Positions 15,001 to 26,220 of a stretch of DNA of 64,000 bases are shown piece after piece. The notes under the pieces are model-generated. The model made no database searches, was not told the origin of the DNA, and worked only from the letters and a program-made list of their open reading frames with translations. The stretch covers positions 7,848,079 through 7,912,078 of the forward strand of contig OZ038321.1 of assembly GCA_964035795.1 (NCBI GenBank), in the 5' to 3' direction. Origin of the DNA: Pterobdella sp. o SKG-2022. Lineage: Eukaryota > Annelida > Clitellata > Hirudinida > Piscicolidae. Every line of letters begins with the position of its first letter. Position 1 is the stretch's first letter. A program made the position numbers and the translations under genes.

Positions 15001-18000
15001 TGTCGTTGTTGTCATAATAACAGTTGTTGTTTGCGTTGATGTTGCAATCGTTGTCGAAACTGTTGTAGCTGTAGCCAATGAAGTTGTTGTTACAGTTATT
15101 GTAGTTGGCGTTGTTGTTTCTACAGTAGTAACTGTTGGCGTAGATTTAGACAACATTTCTGTCGTTGTTGTCATAATAACAGTTGTTGTTTGCGTTGATG
15201 TTGCAATCGTTGTCGAAACTGTTGTAGCTGTAGCCAATGAAGTTGTTGTTACAGTTATTGTAATTGGCGTTGTTGTTTCTACAGTAGTAACTGTTGGCGT
15301 AGATTTAGACAACATTTCTGTCGTTGTTGTCATAATAACAGTTGTTGTTTGCGTTGATGTTGCAATCGTTGTCGAAACTGTTGTAGCTGTAGCCAATGAA
15401 GTTGTTGTTACAGTTATTGTAGTTGGCATTGTTGTTTCTACAGTAGTAACTGTTGGCGTAGATTTAGACAACATTTCTGTCGTTGTTGTCATAATAACAG
15501 TTGTTGTTTGCGTTGATGTTGCAATCGTTGTCAAAACTGTTGTAGCTGTAGCCAATGAAGTTGTTGTTACAGTTATTGTAGTTGGCGTTATTGTTTCTAC
15601 AGTAGTAACTGTTGGCGTAGATTTAGACAACATTTCTGTCTTTGTTGTCATAATAACAGTTGTTGTTTGCGTTGATAATGCATTCGTTGTCGAAACTGTT
15701 GTAGCTGTAGCCAATGAAGTTGTTGTTACAGAAATTGTAGTTGGCGTTGTTGTTTCTACAGTAGTAACTGTTGGCGTAGATTTAGACAACATTTCTGTCG
15801 TTGTTGTCATAATAACAGTTGTTGTTTGCGTTGATGTTGCAATCGTTGTCGAAACTGTTGTAGCTGTAGCCAATGAAGTTGTTGTTACAGAAATTGTAGT
15901 TGGCGTTGTTGTTTCTACAGTAGTAACTGTTGGCGTAGATTTAGACAACATTTCTGTCGTTGTTGTCATAATAACAGTTGTTGTTTGCGTTGATGTTGCA
16001 ATCGTTGTCGAAACTGTTGTAGCTGTAGCCAATGAAGTTGTTGTTACAGAAATTGTAGTTGGCGTTGTTGTTTCTACAGTAGTAACTGTTGGCGTAGATT
16101 TAGACAACATTTCTGTCGTTGTTGTCATAATAACAGTTGTTGTTTGCGTTGATGTTGCAATCGTTGTCGAAACTGTTGTAGCTGTAGCCAATGAAGATGT
16201 TGTTACAGTTATTGTAGTTGGCGTTATTGTTTCTACAGTAGTAACTGTTGGCGTAGATTTAGACAACATTTCTGTCTTTGTTGTCATAATAACAGTTGTT
16301 GTTTGCGTTGATGTTGCAATCGTTGTCGAAACTGTTGTAGCTGTAGCCAATGAAGTTGTTGTTACAGTTATTGTAGTTGGCGTTGTTGTTTCTACAGTAG
16401 TAACTGTTGGCGTAGATTTAGACAACATTTCTGTCGTTGTTGTCATAATAACAGTTGTTGTTTGCGTTGATGTTGCAATCGTTGTCGAAACTGTTGTAGC
16501 TGTAGCCAATGAAGTTGTTGTTACAGTTATTGTAGTTGGCGTTGTTGTTTCTACAGTAGTAACTGTTGGCGTAGATTTAGACAACATTTCTGTCGTTGTT
16601 GTCATAATAACAGTTGTTGTTTGCGTTGATGTTGCAATCGTTGTCGAAACTGTTGTAGCTGTAGCCAATGAAGTTGTTGTTACAGAAATTGTAGTTGGCG
16701 TTGTTGTTTCTACAGTAGTAACTGTTGGCGTAGATTTAGACAACATTTCTGTCGTTGTTGTCATAATAACAGTTGTTGTTTGCGTTGATGTTGCAATCGT
16801 TGTCGAAACTGTTGTAGCTGTAGCCAATGAAGTTGTTGTTACAGTTATTGTAGTTGGCGTTGTTGTTTCTACAGTAGTAACTGTTGGCGTAGATTTAGAC
16901 AACATTTCTGTCGTTGTTGTCATAATAACAGTTGTTGTTTGCGTTGATGTTGCAATCGTTGTCGAAACTGTTGTAGCTGTAGCCAATGAAGTTGTTGTTA
17001 CAGTTATTGTAGTTGGCGTTGTTGTTTCTACAGTAGTAACTGTTGGCGTAGATTTAGACAACATTTCTGTCGTTGTTGTCATAATAACAGTTGTTGTTTG
17101 CGTTGATGTTGCAATCGTTGTCGAAAATGTTGTAGCTGTAGCCAATGAAGTTGTTGTTACAGTTATTGTAGTTGGCGTTGTTGTTTCTACAGTAGTAACT
17201 GTTGGCGTAGATTTAGACAACATTTCTATCGTTGTTGTCATAATAACAGTTGTTGTTTGCGTTGATGTTGCAATCGTTGTCGAAACTGTTGTAGCTGTAG
17301 CCAATGAAGTTGTTGTTACAGAAATTGTAGTTGGCGTTGTTGTTTCTACAGTAGTAACTGTTGGCGTAGATTTAGACAACATTTCTGTCGTTGTTGTCAT
17401 AATAACAGTTGTTGTTTGCGTTGATGTTGCAATCGTTGTCGAAACTGTTGTAGCTGTAGCCAATGAAGTTGTTGTTACAGAAATTGTAGTTGGCGTTGTT
17501 GTTTCTACAGTAGTAACTGTTGGCGTAGATTTAGACAACATTTCTGTCGTTGTTGTCATAATAACAGTTGTTGTTTGCGTTGATGTTGCAATTGTTGTCG
17601 AAACTGTTGTAGCTGTAGCCAATGAAGTTGTTGTTACAGTTATTGTAGTTGGCGTTGTTGTTTCTACAGTAGTAACTGTTGGCGTAGATTTAGACAACAT
17701 TTCTGTCGTTGTTGTCATAATAACAGTTGTTGTTTGCGTTGATGTTGCAATCGTTGTCGAAACTGTTGTAGCTGTAGCCAATGAAGTTGTTGTTACAGTT
17801 ATTGTAGTTGGCGTTGTTGTTTCTACAGTAGTAACTGTTGGCGTAGATTTAGACAACATTTCTGTCGTTGTTGTCATAATAACAGTTGTTGTTTGCGTTG
17901 ATGTTGCAATCGTTGTCGAAACTGTTGTAGCTGTAGCCAATGAAGTTGTTGTTACAGTTATTGTAGTTGGCGTTGTTGTTTCTACAGTAGTAACTGTTGG

Positions 18001-21000
18001 CGTAGATTTAGACAACATTTCTGTCGTTGTTGTCATAATAACAGTTGTTGTTTGCGTTGATGTTGCAATCGTTGTCGAAACTGTTGTAGCTGTAGCCAAT
18101 GAAGTTGTTGTTACAGTTATTGTAGTTGGCGTTGTTGTTTCTACAGTAGTAACTGTTGGCGTAGATTTAGACAACATTTCTGTCGTTGTTGTCATAATAA
18201 CAGTTGTTGTTTGCGTTGATGTTGCAATCGTTGTCGAAACTGTTGTAGCTGTAGCCAATGAAGTTGTTGTTACAGTTATTGTAGTTGGCGTTGTTGTTTC
18301 TACAGTAGTAACTGTTGGCGTAGATTTAGACAACATTTCTGTCGTTGTTGTCATAATAACAGTTGTTGTTTGCGTTGATGTTGCAATCGTTGTCGAAACT
18401 GTTGTAGCTGTAGCCAATGAAGTTGTTGTTACAGTTATTGTAGTTGGCGTTGTTGTTTCTACAGTAGTAACTGTTGGCGTAGATTTAGACAACATTTCTG
18501 TCGTTGTTGTCATAATAACAGTTGTTGTTTGCGTTGATGTTGCAATCGTTGTCGAAACTGTTGTAGCTGTAGCCAATGAAGTTGTTGTTACAGTTATTGT
18601 AGTTGGCGTTGTTGTTTCTACAGTAGTAACTGTTGGCGTAGATTTAGACAACATTTCTGTCGTTGTTGTCATAATAACAGTTGTTGTTTGCGTTGATGTT
18701 GCAATCGTTGTCGAAACTGTTGTAGCTGTAGCCAATGAAGTTGTTGTTACAGTTATTGTAGTTGGCGTTGTTGTTTCTACAGTAGTAACTGTTGGCGTAG
18801 ATTTAGACAACATTTCTGTCGTTGTTGTCATAATAACAGTTGTTGTTTGCGTTGATGTTGCAATCGTTGTCGAAACTGTTGTAGCTGTAGCCAATGAAGT
18901 TGTTGTTACAGTTATTGTAGTTGGCGTTGTTGTTTCTACAGTAGTAACTGTTGGCGTAGATTTAGACAACATTTCTGTCGTTGTTGTCATAATAACAGTT
19001 GTTGTTTGCGTTGATGTTGCAATCGTTGTCGAAACTGTTGTAGCTGTAGCCAATGAAGTTGTTGTTACAGTTATTGTAGTTGGCGTTGTTGTTTCTACAG
19101 TAGTAACTGTTGGCGTAGATTTAGACAACATTTCTGTCGTTGTTGTCATAATAACAGTTGTTGTTTGCGTTGATGTTGCAATCGTTGTCGAAACTGTTGT
19201 AGCTGTAGCCAATGAAGTTGTTGTTACAGTTATTGTAGTTGGCGTTGTTGTTTCTACAGTAGTAACTGTTGGCGTAGATTTAGACAACATTTCTGTCGTT
19301 GTTGTCATAATAACAGTTGTTGTTTGCGTTGATGTTGCAATCGTTGTCGAAACTGTTGTAGCTGTAGCCAATGAAGTTGTTGTTACAGTTATTGTAGTTG
19401 GCGTTGTTGTTTCTACAGTAGTAACTGTTGGCGTAGATTTAGACAACATTTCTGTCGTTGTTGTCATAATAACAGTTGTTGTTTGCGTTGATGTTGCAAT
19501 CGTTGTCGAAACTGTTGTAGCTGTAGCCAATGAAGTTGTTGTTACAGTTATTGTAGTTGGCGTTGTTGTTTCTACAGTAGTAACTGTTGGCGTAGATTTA
19601 GACAACATTTCTGTCGTTGTTGTCATAATAACAGTTGTTGTTTGCGTTGATGTTGCAATCGTTGTCGAAACTGTTGTAGCTGTAGCCAATGAAGTTGTTG
19701 TTACAGTTATTGTAGTTGGCGTTGTTGTTTCTACAGTAGTAACTGTTGGCGTAGATTTAGACAACATTTCTGTCGTTGTTGTCATAATAACAGTTGTTGT
19801 TTGCGTTGATGTTGCAATCGTTGTCGAAACTGTTGTAGCTGTAGCCAATGAAGTTGTTGTTACAGTTATTGTAGTTGGCGTTGTTGTTTCTACAGTAGTA
19901 ACTGTTGGCGTAGATTTAGACAACATTTCTGTCGTTGTTGTCATAATAACAGTTGTTGTTTGCGTTGATGTTGCAATCGTTGTCGAAACTGTTGTAGCTG
20001 TAGCCAATGAAGTTGTTGTTACAGTTATTGTAGTTGGCGTTGTTGTTTCTACAGTAGTAACTGTTGGCGTAGATTTAGACAACATTTCTGTCGTTGTTGT
20101 CATAATAACAGTTGTTGTTTGCGTTGATGTTGCAATCGTTGTCGAAACTGTTGTAGCTGTAGCCAATGAAGTTGTTGTTACAGTTATTGTAGTTGGCGTT
20201 GTTGTTTCTACAGTAGTAACTGTTGGCGTAGATTTAGACAACATTTCTGTCGTTGTTGTCATAATAACAGTTGTTGTTTGCGTTGATGTTGCAATCGTTG
20301 TCGAAACTGTTGTAGCTGTAGCCAATGAAGTTGTTGTTACAGTTATTGTAGTTGGCGTTGTTGTTTCTACAGTAGTAACTGTTGGCGTAGATTTAGACAA
20401 CATTTCTGTCGTTGTTGTCATAATAACAGTTGTTGTTTGCGTTGATGTTGCAATCGTTGTCGAAACTGTTGTAGCTGTAGCCAATGAAGTTGTTGTTACA
20501 GTTATTGTAGTTGGCGTTGTTGTTTCTACAGTAGTAACTGTTGGCGTAGATTTAGACAACATTTCTGTCGTTGTTGTCATAATAACAGTTGTTGTTTGCG
20601 TTGATGTTGCAATCGTTGTCGAAACTGTTGTAGCTGTAGCCAATGAAGTTGTTGTTACAGTTATTGTAGTTGGCGTTGTTGTTTCTACAGTAGTAACTGT
20701 TGGCGTAGATTTAGACAACATTTCTGTCGTTGTTGTCATAATAACAGTTGTTGTTTGCGTTGATGTTGCAATCGTTGTCGAAACTGTTGTAGCTGTAGCC
20801 AATGAAGTTGTTGTTACAGTTATTGTAGTTGGCGTTGTTGTTTCTACAGTAGTAACTGTTGGCGTAGATTTAGACAACATTTCTGTCGTTGTTGTCATAA
20901 TAACAGTTGTTGTTTGCGTTGATGTTGCAATCGTTGTCGAAACTGTTGTAGCTGTAGCCAATGAAGTTGTTGTTACAGTTATTGTAGTTGGCGTTGTTGT

Positions 21001-24000
21001 TTCTACAGTAGTAACTGTTGGCGTAGATTTAGACAACATTTCTGTCGTTGTTGTCATAATAACAGTTGTTGTTTGCGTTGATGTTGCAATCGTTGTCGAA
21101 ACTGTTGTAGCTGTAGCCAATGAAGTTGTTGTTACAGTTATTGTAGTTGGCGTTGTTGTTTCTACAGTAGTAACTGTTGGCGTAGATTTAGACAACATTT
21201 CTGTCGTTGTTGTCATAATAACAGTTGTTGTTTGCGTTGATGTTGCAATCGTTGTCGAAACTGTTGTAGCTGTAGCCAATGAAGTTGTTGTTACAGTTAT
21301 TGTAGTTGGCGTTGTTGTTTCTACAGTAGTAACTGTTGGCGTAGATTTAGACAACATTTCTGTCGTTGTTGTCATAATAACAGTTGTTGTTTGCGTTGAT
21401 GTTGCAATCGTTGTCGAAACTGTTGTAGCTGTAGCCAATGAAGTTGTTGTTACAGTTATTGTAGTTGGCGTTGTTGTTTCTACAGTAGTAACTGTCGGCG
21501 TAGATTTAGACAACATTTCTGTCGTTGTTGTCATAATAACAGTTGTTGTTTGCGTTGATGTTGCAATCGTTGTCGAAACTGTTGTAGCTGTAGCCAATGA
21601 AGTTGTTGTTACAGTTATTGTAGTTGGCGTTGTTGTTTCTACAGTAGTAACTGTTGGCGTAGATTTAGACAACATTTCTGTCGTTGTTGTCATAATAACA
21701 GTTGTTGTTTGCGTTGATGTTGCAATCGTTGTCGAAACTGTTGTAGCTGTAGCCAATGAAGTTGTTGTTACAGTTATTGTAGTTGGCGTTGTTGTTTCTA
21801 CAGTAGTAACTGTTGGCGTAGATTTAGACAACATTTCTGTCGTTGTTGTCATAATAACAGTTGTTGTTTGCGTTGATGTTGCAATCGTTGTCGAAAATGT
21901 TGTAGCTGTAGCCAATGAAGTTGTTGTTACAGTTATTGTAGTTGGCGTTGTTGTTTCTACAGTAGTAACTGTTGGCGTAGATTTAGACAACATTTCTGTC
22001 GTTGTTGTCATAATAACAGTTGTTGTTTGCGTTGATGTTGCAATCGTTGTCGAAACTGTTGTAGCTGTAGCCAATGAAGTTGTTGTTACAGTTATTGTAG
22101 TTGGCGTTGTTGTTTCTACAGTAGTAACTGTCGGCGTAGATTTAGACAACATTTCTGTCGTTGTTGTCATAATAACAGTTGTTGTTTGCGTTGATGTTGC
22201 AATCGTTGTCGAAACTGTTGTAGCTGTAGCCAATGAAGTTGTTGTTACAGTTATTGTAGTTGGCGTTGTTGTTTCTACAGTAGTAACTGTTGGCGTAGAT
22301 TTAGACAACATTTCTGTCGTTGTTGTCATAATAACAGTTGTTGTTTGCGTTGATGTTGCAATCGTTGTCGAAACTGTTGTAGCTGTAGCCAATGAAGTTG
22401 TTGTTACAGTTATTGTAGTTGGCGTTGTTGTTTCTACAGTAGTAACTGTTGGCGTAGATTTAGACAACATTTCTGTCGTTGTTGTCATAATAACAGTTGT
22501 TGTTTGCGTTGATGTTGCAATCGTTGTCGAAACTGTTGTAGCTGTAGCCAATGAAGTTGTTGTTACAGTTATTGTAGTTGGCGTTGTTGTTTCTACAGTA
22601 GTAACTGTTGGCGTAGATTTAGACAACATTTCTATCGTTGTTGTCATAATAACAGTTGTTGTTTGCGTTGATGTTGCAATCGTTGTCGAAACTGTTGTAG
22701 CTGTAGCCAATGAAGTTGTTGTTACAGTTATTGTAGTTGGCGTTGTTGTTTCTACAGTAGTAACTGTTGGCGTAGATTTAGACAACATTTCTGTCGTTGT
22801 TGTCATAATAACAGTTGTTGTTTGCGTTGATGTTGCAATCGTTGTCGAAACTGTTGTAGCTGTAGCCAATGAAGTTGTTGTTACAGAAATTGTAGTTGGC
22901 GTTGTTGTTTCTACAGTAGTAACTGTTGGCGTAGATTTAGACAACATTTCTGTCGTTGTTGTCATAATAACAGTTGTTGTTTGCGTTGATGTTGCAATCG
23001 TTGTCGAAACTGTTGTAGCTGTAGCCAATGAAGTTGTTGTTACAGTTATTGTAGTTGGCGTTGTTGTTTCTACAGTAGTAACTGTTGGCGTAGATTTAGA
23101 CAACATTTCTGTCGTTGTTGTCATAATAACAGTTGTTGTTTGCGTTGATGTTGCAATCGTTGTCGAAACTGTTGTAGCTGTAGCCAATGAAGTTGTTGTT
23201 ACAGTTATTGTAGTTGGCGTTGTTGTTTCTACAGTAGTAACTGTTGGCGTAGATTTAGACAACATTTCTGTCGTTGTTGTCATAATAACAGTTGTTGTTT
23301 GCGTTGATGTTGCAATCGTTGTCGAAACTGTTGTAGCTGTAGCCAATGAAGTTGTTGTTACAGAAATTGTAGTTGGCGTTGTTGTTTCTACAGTAGTAAC
23401 TGTTGGCGTAGATTTAGACAACATTTCTGTCGTTGTTGTCATAATAACAGTTGTTGTTTGCGTTGATGTTGCAATCGTTGTCGAAACTGTTGTAGCTGTA
23501 GCCAATGAAGTTGTTGTTACAGTTATTGTAGTTGGCGTTGTTGTTTCTACAGTAGTAACTGTTGGCGTAGATTTAGACAACATTTCTGTCGTTGTTGTCA
23601 TAATAACAGTTGTTGTTTGCGTTGATGTTGCAATCGTTGTCGAAACTGTTGTAGCTGTAGCCAATGAAGTTGTTGTTACAGAAATTGTAGTTGGCGTTGT
23701 TGTTTCTACAGTAGTAACTGTTGGCGTAGATTTAGACAACATTTCTGTCGTTGTTGTCATAATAACAGTTGTTGTTTGCGTTGATGTTGCAATCGTTGTC
23801 GAAACTGTTGTAGCTGTAGCCAATGAAGTTGTTGTTACAGTTATTGTAGTTGGCGTTGTTGTTTCTACAGTAGTAACTGTTGGCGTAGATTTAGACAACA
23901 TTTCTGTCATTGTTGTCATAATAACAGTTGTTTTTTGCGTTGATGTTGCAATCGTTGTCGAAACTGTTGTAGCTGTAGCCAATGAAGTTGTTGTTACAGT

Positions 24001-26067
24001 TATTGTAGTTGGCGTTGTTGTTTCTACAGTAGTAACTGTTGGCGTAGATTTAGACAACATTTCTGTCGTTGTTGTTATAATAACAGTTGTTGTTTGCGTT
24101 GATGTTGCAATCGTTGTCGAAACTGTTGTAGCTGTAGCCAATGAAGTTGTTGTTACAGAAATTGTAGTTGGCGTTGTTGTTTCTACAAAAGTAACTGTTG
24201 GCGTGGATTTAGACAGCATTTCTGTCGTTGTTGTCATAATAAAAGTTGTTGTTTGCGTTGATGTTGCAACCGTTGTCGAAACTGTTGTAGCTGTAGCCAA
24301 TGAAGTTGTTGTTACAGTTAATGTAGTTGGCGTTATTGTTTCTACAGTAGTAACTGTTGGCGTAGATTTAGACAACATTTCTATCGTTGTTGTCATAATA
24401 ACAGTTGTTGTTTGCGTTGATGTTGCAAACGTTGTCGAAACTGTTGTAGCTGTAGCCAATGAAGTTGTTGTTACCGTTCTTGTAGTTGGCGTTGTTGTTT
24501 CTACAGTAGTAACTGTTGGCGTAGATGTAGACAACATTTCTGTCGTTGTTGTCATAATAACAGTTGTTGTTTGCGTTGATGTTGCAATCGTTGTCGAAAC
24601 TGTTGTAGCTGTAGCCAATGAAGTTGTTGTTACAGTTATTGTAGTTGGCGTTGTTGTTTCTACAGTAGTAACTGTTGGCGTAGATTTAGACAACATTTCT
24701 GTCGTTGTTGTCATAATAACAGTTGTTGTTTGCGTTGATGTTGCAATCGTTGTCGAAACTGTTGTAGCTGTAGCCAATGAAGTTGTTGTTACAGAAATTG
24801 TAGTTGGCGTTGTTGTTTCTACAGTAGTAACTGTCGGCGTAGATTTAGACAACATTTCTGTCGTTGTTGTCATAATAACAGTTGTTGTTTGCGTTGATGT
24901 TGCAATCGTTGTCGAAACTGTTGTAGCTGTAGCCAATGAAGTTGTTGTTACAGAAATTGTAGTTGGCGTTGTTGTTTCTACAGTAGTAACTGTTGGCGTA
25001 GATTTAGACAACATTTCTGTCTTTGTTGTCATAATAACAGTTGTTGTTTGCGTTGATGTTGCAATCGTTGTCGAAACTGTTGTAGCTGTAGCCAATGAAG
25101 TTGTTGTTACAGAAATTGTAGTTGGCGTTGTTGTTTCTACAGTAGTAACTGTCGGCGTAGATTTAGACAACATTTCTGTCGTTGTTGTCATAATAACAGT
25201 TGTTGTTTGCGTTGATGTTGCAATCGTTGTCGAAACTGTTGTAGCTGTAGCCAATGAAGTTGTTGTTACAGTTATTGTAGTTGGCGTTGTTGTTTCTACA
25301 GTAGTAACTGTTGGCGTAGATTTAGACAACATTTCTGTCGTTGTTGTCATAATAACAGTTGTTGTTTGCGTTGATGTTGCAATCGTTGTCGAAACTGTTG
25401 TAGCTGTAGCCAATGAAGTTGTTGTTACAGTTATTGTAGTTGGCGTTGTTGTTTCTACAGTAGTAACTGTTGGCGTAGATTTAGACAACATTTCTGTCGT
25501 TGTTGTCATAATAACAGTTGTTGTTTGCGTTGATGTTGCAATCGTTGTCGAAACTGTTGTAGCTGTAGCCAATGAAGTTGTTGTTACAGTTATTGTAGTT
25601 GGCGTTGTTGTTTCTACAGTAGTAACTGTTGGCGTAGATTTAGACAACATTTCTGTCGTTGTTGTCATAATAACAGTTGTTGTTTGCGTTGATGTTGCAA
25701 TCGTTGTCGAAACTGTTGTAGCTGTAGCCAATGAAGTTGTTGTTACAGAAATTGTAGTTGGCGTTGTTGTTTCTACAGTAGTAACTGTTGGCGTAGATTT
25801 AGACAACATTTCTGTCGTTGTTGTCATAATAACAGTTGTTGTTTGCGTTGATGTTGCAATCGTTGTCGAAACTGTTGTAGCTGTAGCCAATGAAGTTGTT
25901 GTTACAGAAATTGTAGTTGGCGTTGTTGTTTCTACAGTAGTAACTGTTGGCGTAGATTTAGACAACATTTCTGTCGTTGTTGTCATAATAACAGTTGTTG
26001 TTTGCGTTGATGTTGCAATCGTTGTCGAAACTGTTGTAGCTGTAGCCAATGAAGTTGTTGTTACAGT
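1..26067 (-). CDS. giant Thr/Ser-rich mucin-like repeat protein, partial (downstream block)
   Basis: After the one-base deletion near 26067 the same minus-strand Thr-rich frame resumes and I find no stop in it down to position 1, about 164 units. It is in register with the upstream block, since the -1 and +1 changes cancel. It is most simply the continuation of the same coding sequence, with one out-of-frame unit between (26068-26220) that contains a stop. The frame runs off the left edge, so no C-terminus is visible. Substitutions in this part mostly replace Thr by Ser, Ile, Lys or Ala, or Pro by a synonymous codon (actgtCggcg units). The most diverged units of the array, around 23.9-24.55 kb, still carry no stop. 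If the indels are real, this would be a pseudogenic tail or a separate transcript. If they are assembly errors, it is one gene. Confidence 0.5.
1640..3250. repeat. 10-unit higher-order block, copy 1
   Basis: The order of diagnostic variants runs: tgtcTttg (1648), AA-type, TT-type, AA plus actgtCggcg (2098), TT, AA, TT plus gttgttTttacag (about 2559), AA, TT, AA, TT plus ggcgttgAtg (3189). The identical order recurs 7473 bp (47 units) downstream, and its first half recurs at 6201 bp (39 units). A segment of the array has therefore been copied as a block. Confidence 0.8.
7842..8800. repeat. partial third copy of the 10-unit block
   Basis: Starting at tgtcTttg (7849) the variant order matches the block at 1640 for six units: AA, TT, AA plus actgtCggcg (about 8299), TT, AA, TT plus gttgttTttacag (acag at 8762). 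It then departs, with two AA-type units in a row before 9121. Offset to the first copy is 6201 bp, exactly 39 units. Confidence 0.75.
9113..10723. repeat. 10-unit higher-order block, copy 2
   Basis: This repeats the variant order of 1640-3250 in full, from tgtcTttg (9121) to ggcgttgAtg (10662). The offset of 7473 bp equals 47 units at both ends of the block, so no unit has been gained or lost inside it. Confidence 0.8.
12690..16240. repeat. 10- and 12-unit higher-order repeats marked by gaagAtgttg
   Basis: The rare variant gaagAtgttg occurs with its T at 12700, 14290 and 16198, spacings of 1590 bp (10 units) and 1908 bp (12 units). Each interval starts with a tgtcTttg unit and then runs TT, AA, TT plus ggcgttgAtg (about 13205 and 14797). 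Several TT units follow, then the gataatgcattc unit (13766 and 15674) and three AA units. The second interval has two additional TT-type units, one with taattggc (about 15263) and one with ggcattg (about 15428). Confidence 0.8.
17640..21480. repeat. homogeneous core of the array, about 24 units
   Basis: Every unit here is of the acagTTatt type and I see no base difference between them by eye. The wider stretch from about 17.49 to 22.88 kb has no acagAAatt unit at all and only isolated changes (a C-to-T near 17592, actgtCggcg near 21496 and 22133, gaaaAtgtt near 21895, tctAtcg near 22632). Elsewhere in the array the two unit types alternate every few hundred bases. This indicates recent local amplification or gene conversion, or assembly duplication. 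Confidence 0.85.
23880..24550. repeat. pocket of the most diverged units in the array
   Basis: About four adjacent units carry changes found rarely or nowhere else: tctgtcAttg (23907), gttTtttgcg (about 23932), gttgtTataata (24076), ctacaAAagtaac (24186), gcgtGgattta (24205), gacaGcattt (24215), aaAagttg (24241), gcaaCcgttg (24270), gttAatgtag (24320), gcaaAcgttg (24428), taCcgttCttg (24474-24479) and gtagatGtagac (24526). The minus frame stays open through all of them. Array edges normally hold the most diverged copies, so this internal pocket stands out. Confidence 0.85.
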
Positions 26068-26220
26068 ATTGTAGTTGGCGTTATTGTTTCTACAGTAGTA
26101 ACTGTTGGCGTAGATTTAGACAACATTTCTGTCGTTGTTGTCATAATAACAGTTGTTGTTTGCGTTGATGTTGCAATCGTTGTCGAAACTGTTGTAGCTG
26201 TAGCCAATGAAGTTGTTGTT
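26067..26220 (-). other. one repeat unit out of frame between a -1 and a +1 indel
   Basis: At about 26063-26070 the plus strand reads ttacagtattgtag where other units have ttacagttattgtag, one T missing. At about 26215-26222 it reads gttgtttacagaaattg where other units have gttgttacagaaattg, one T extra. The two sites lie one unit apart, so only this unit is frame-shifted. Read from the right, the shifted frame gives an Asn/Tyr/Asp-rich stretch and stops at 26116. This is the only non-triplet length change I found in 58.6 kb of array. Confidence 0.9.

Noticed and set aside
24203..26074. Plus-strand open frame starting at a GTG
   Set aside because: The GTG is a chance variant of the GTA in every other unit, and the frame is open far upstream. 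The end is created by the one-base deletion near 26067. Same antisense shadow.
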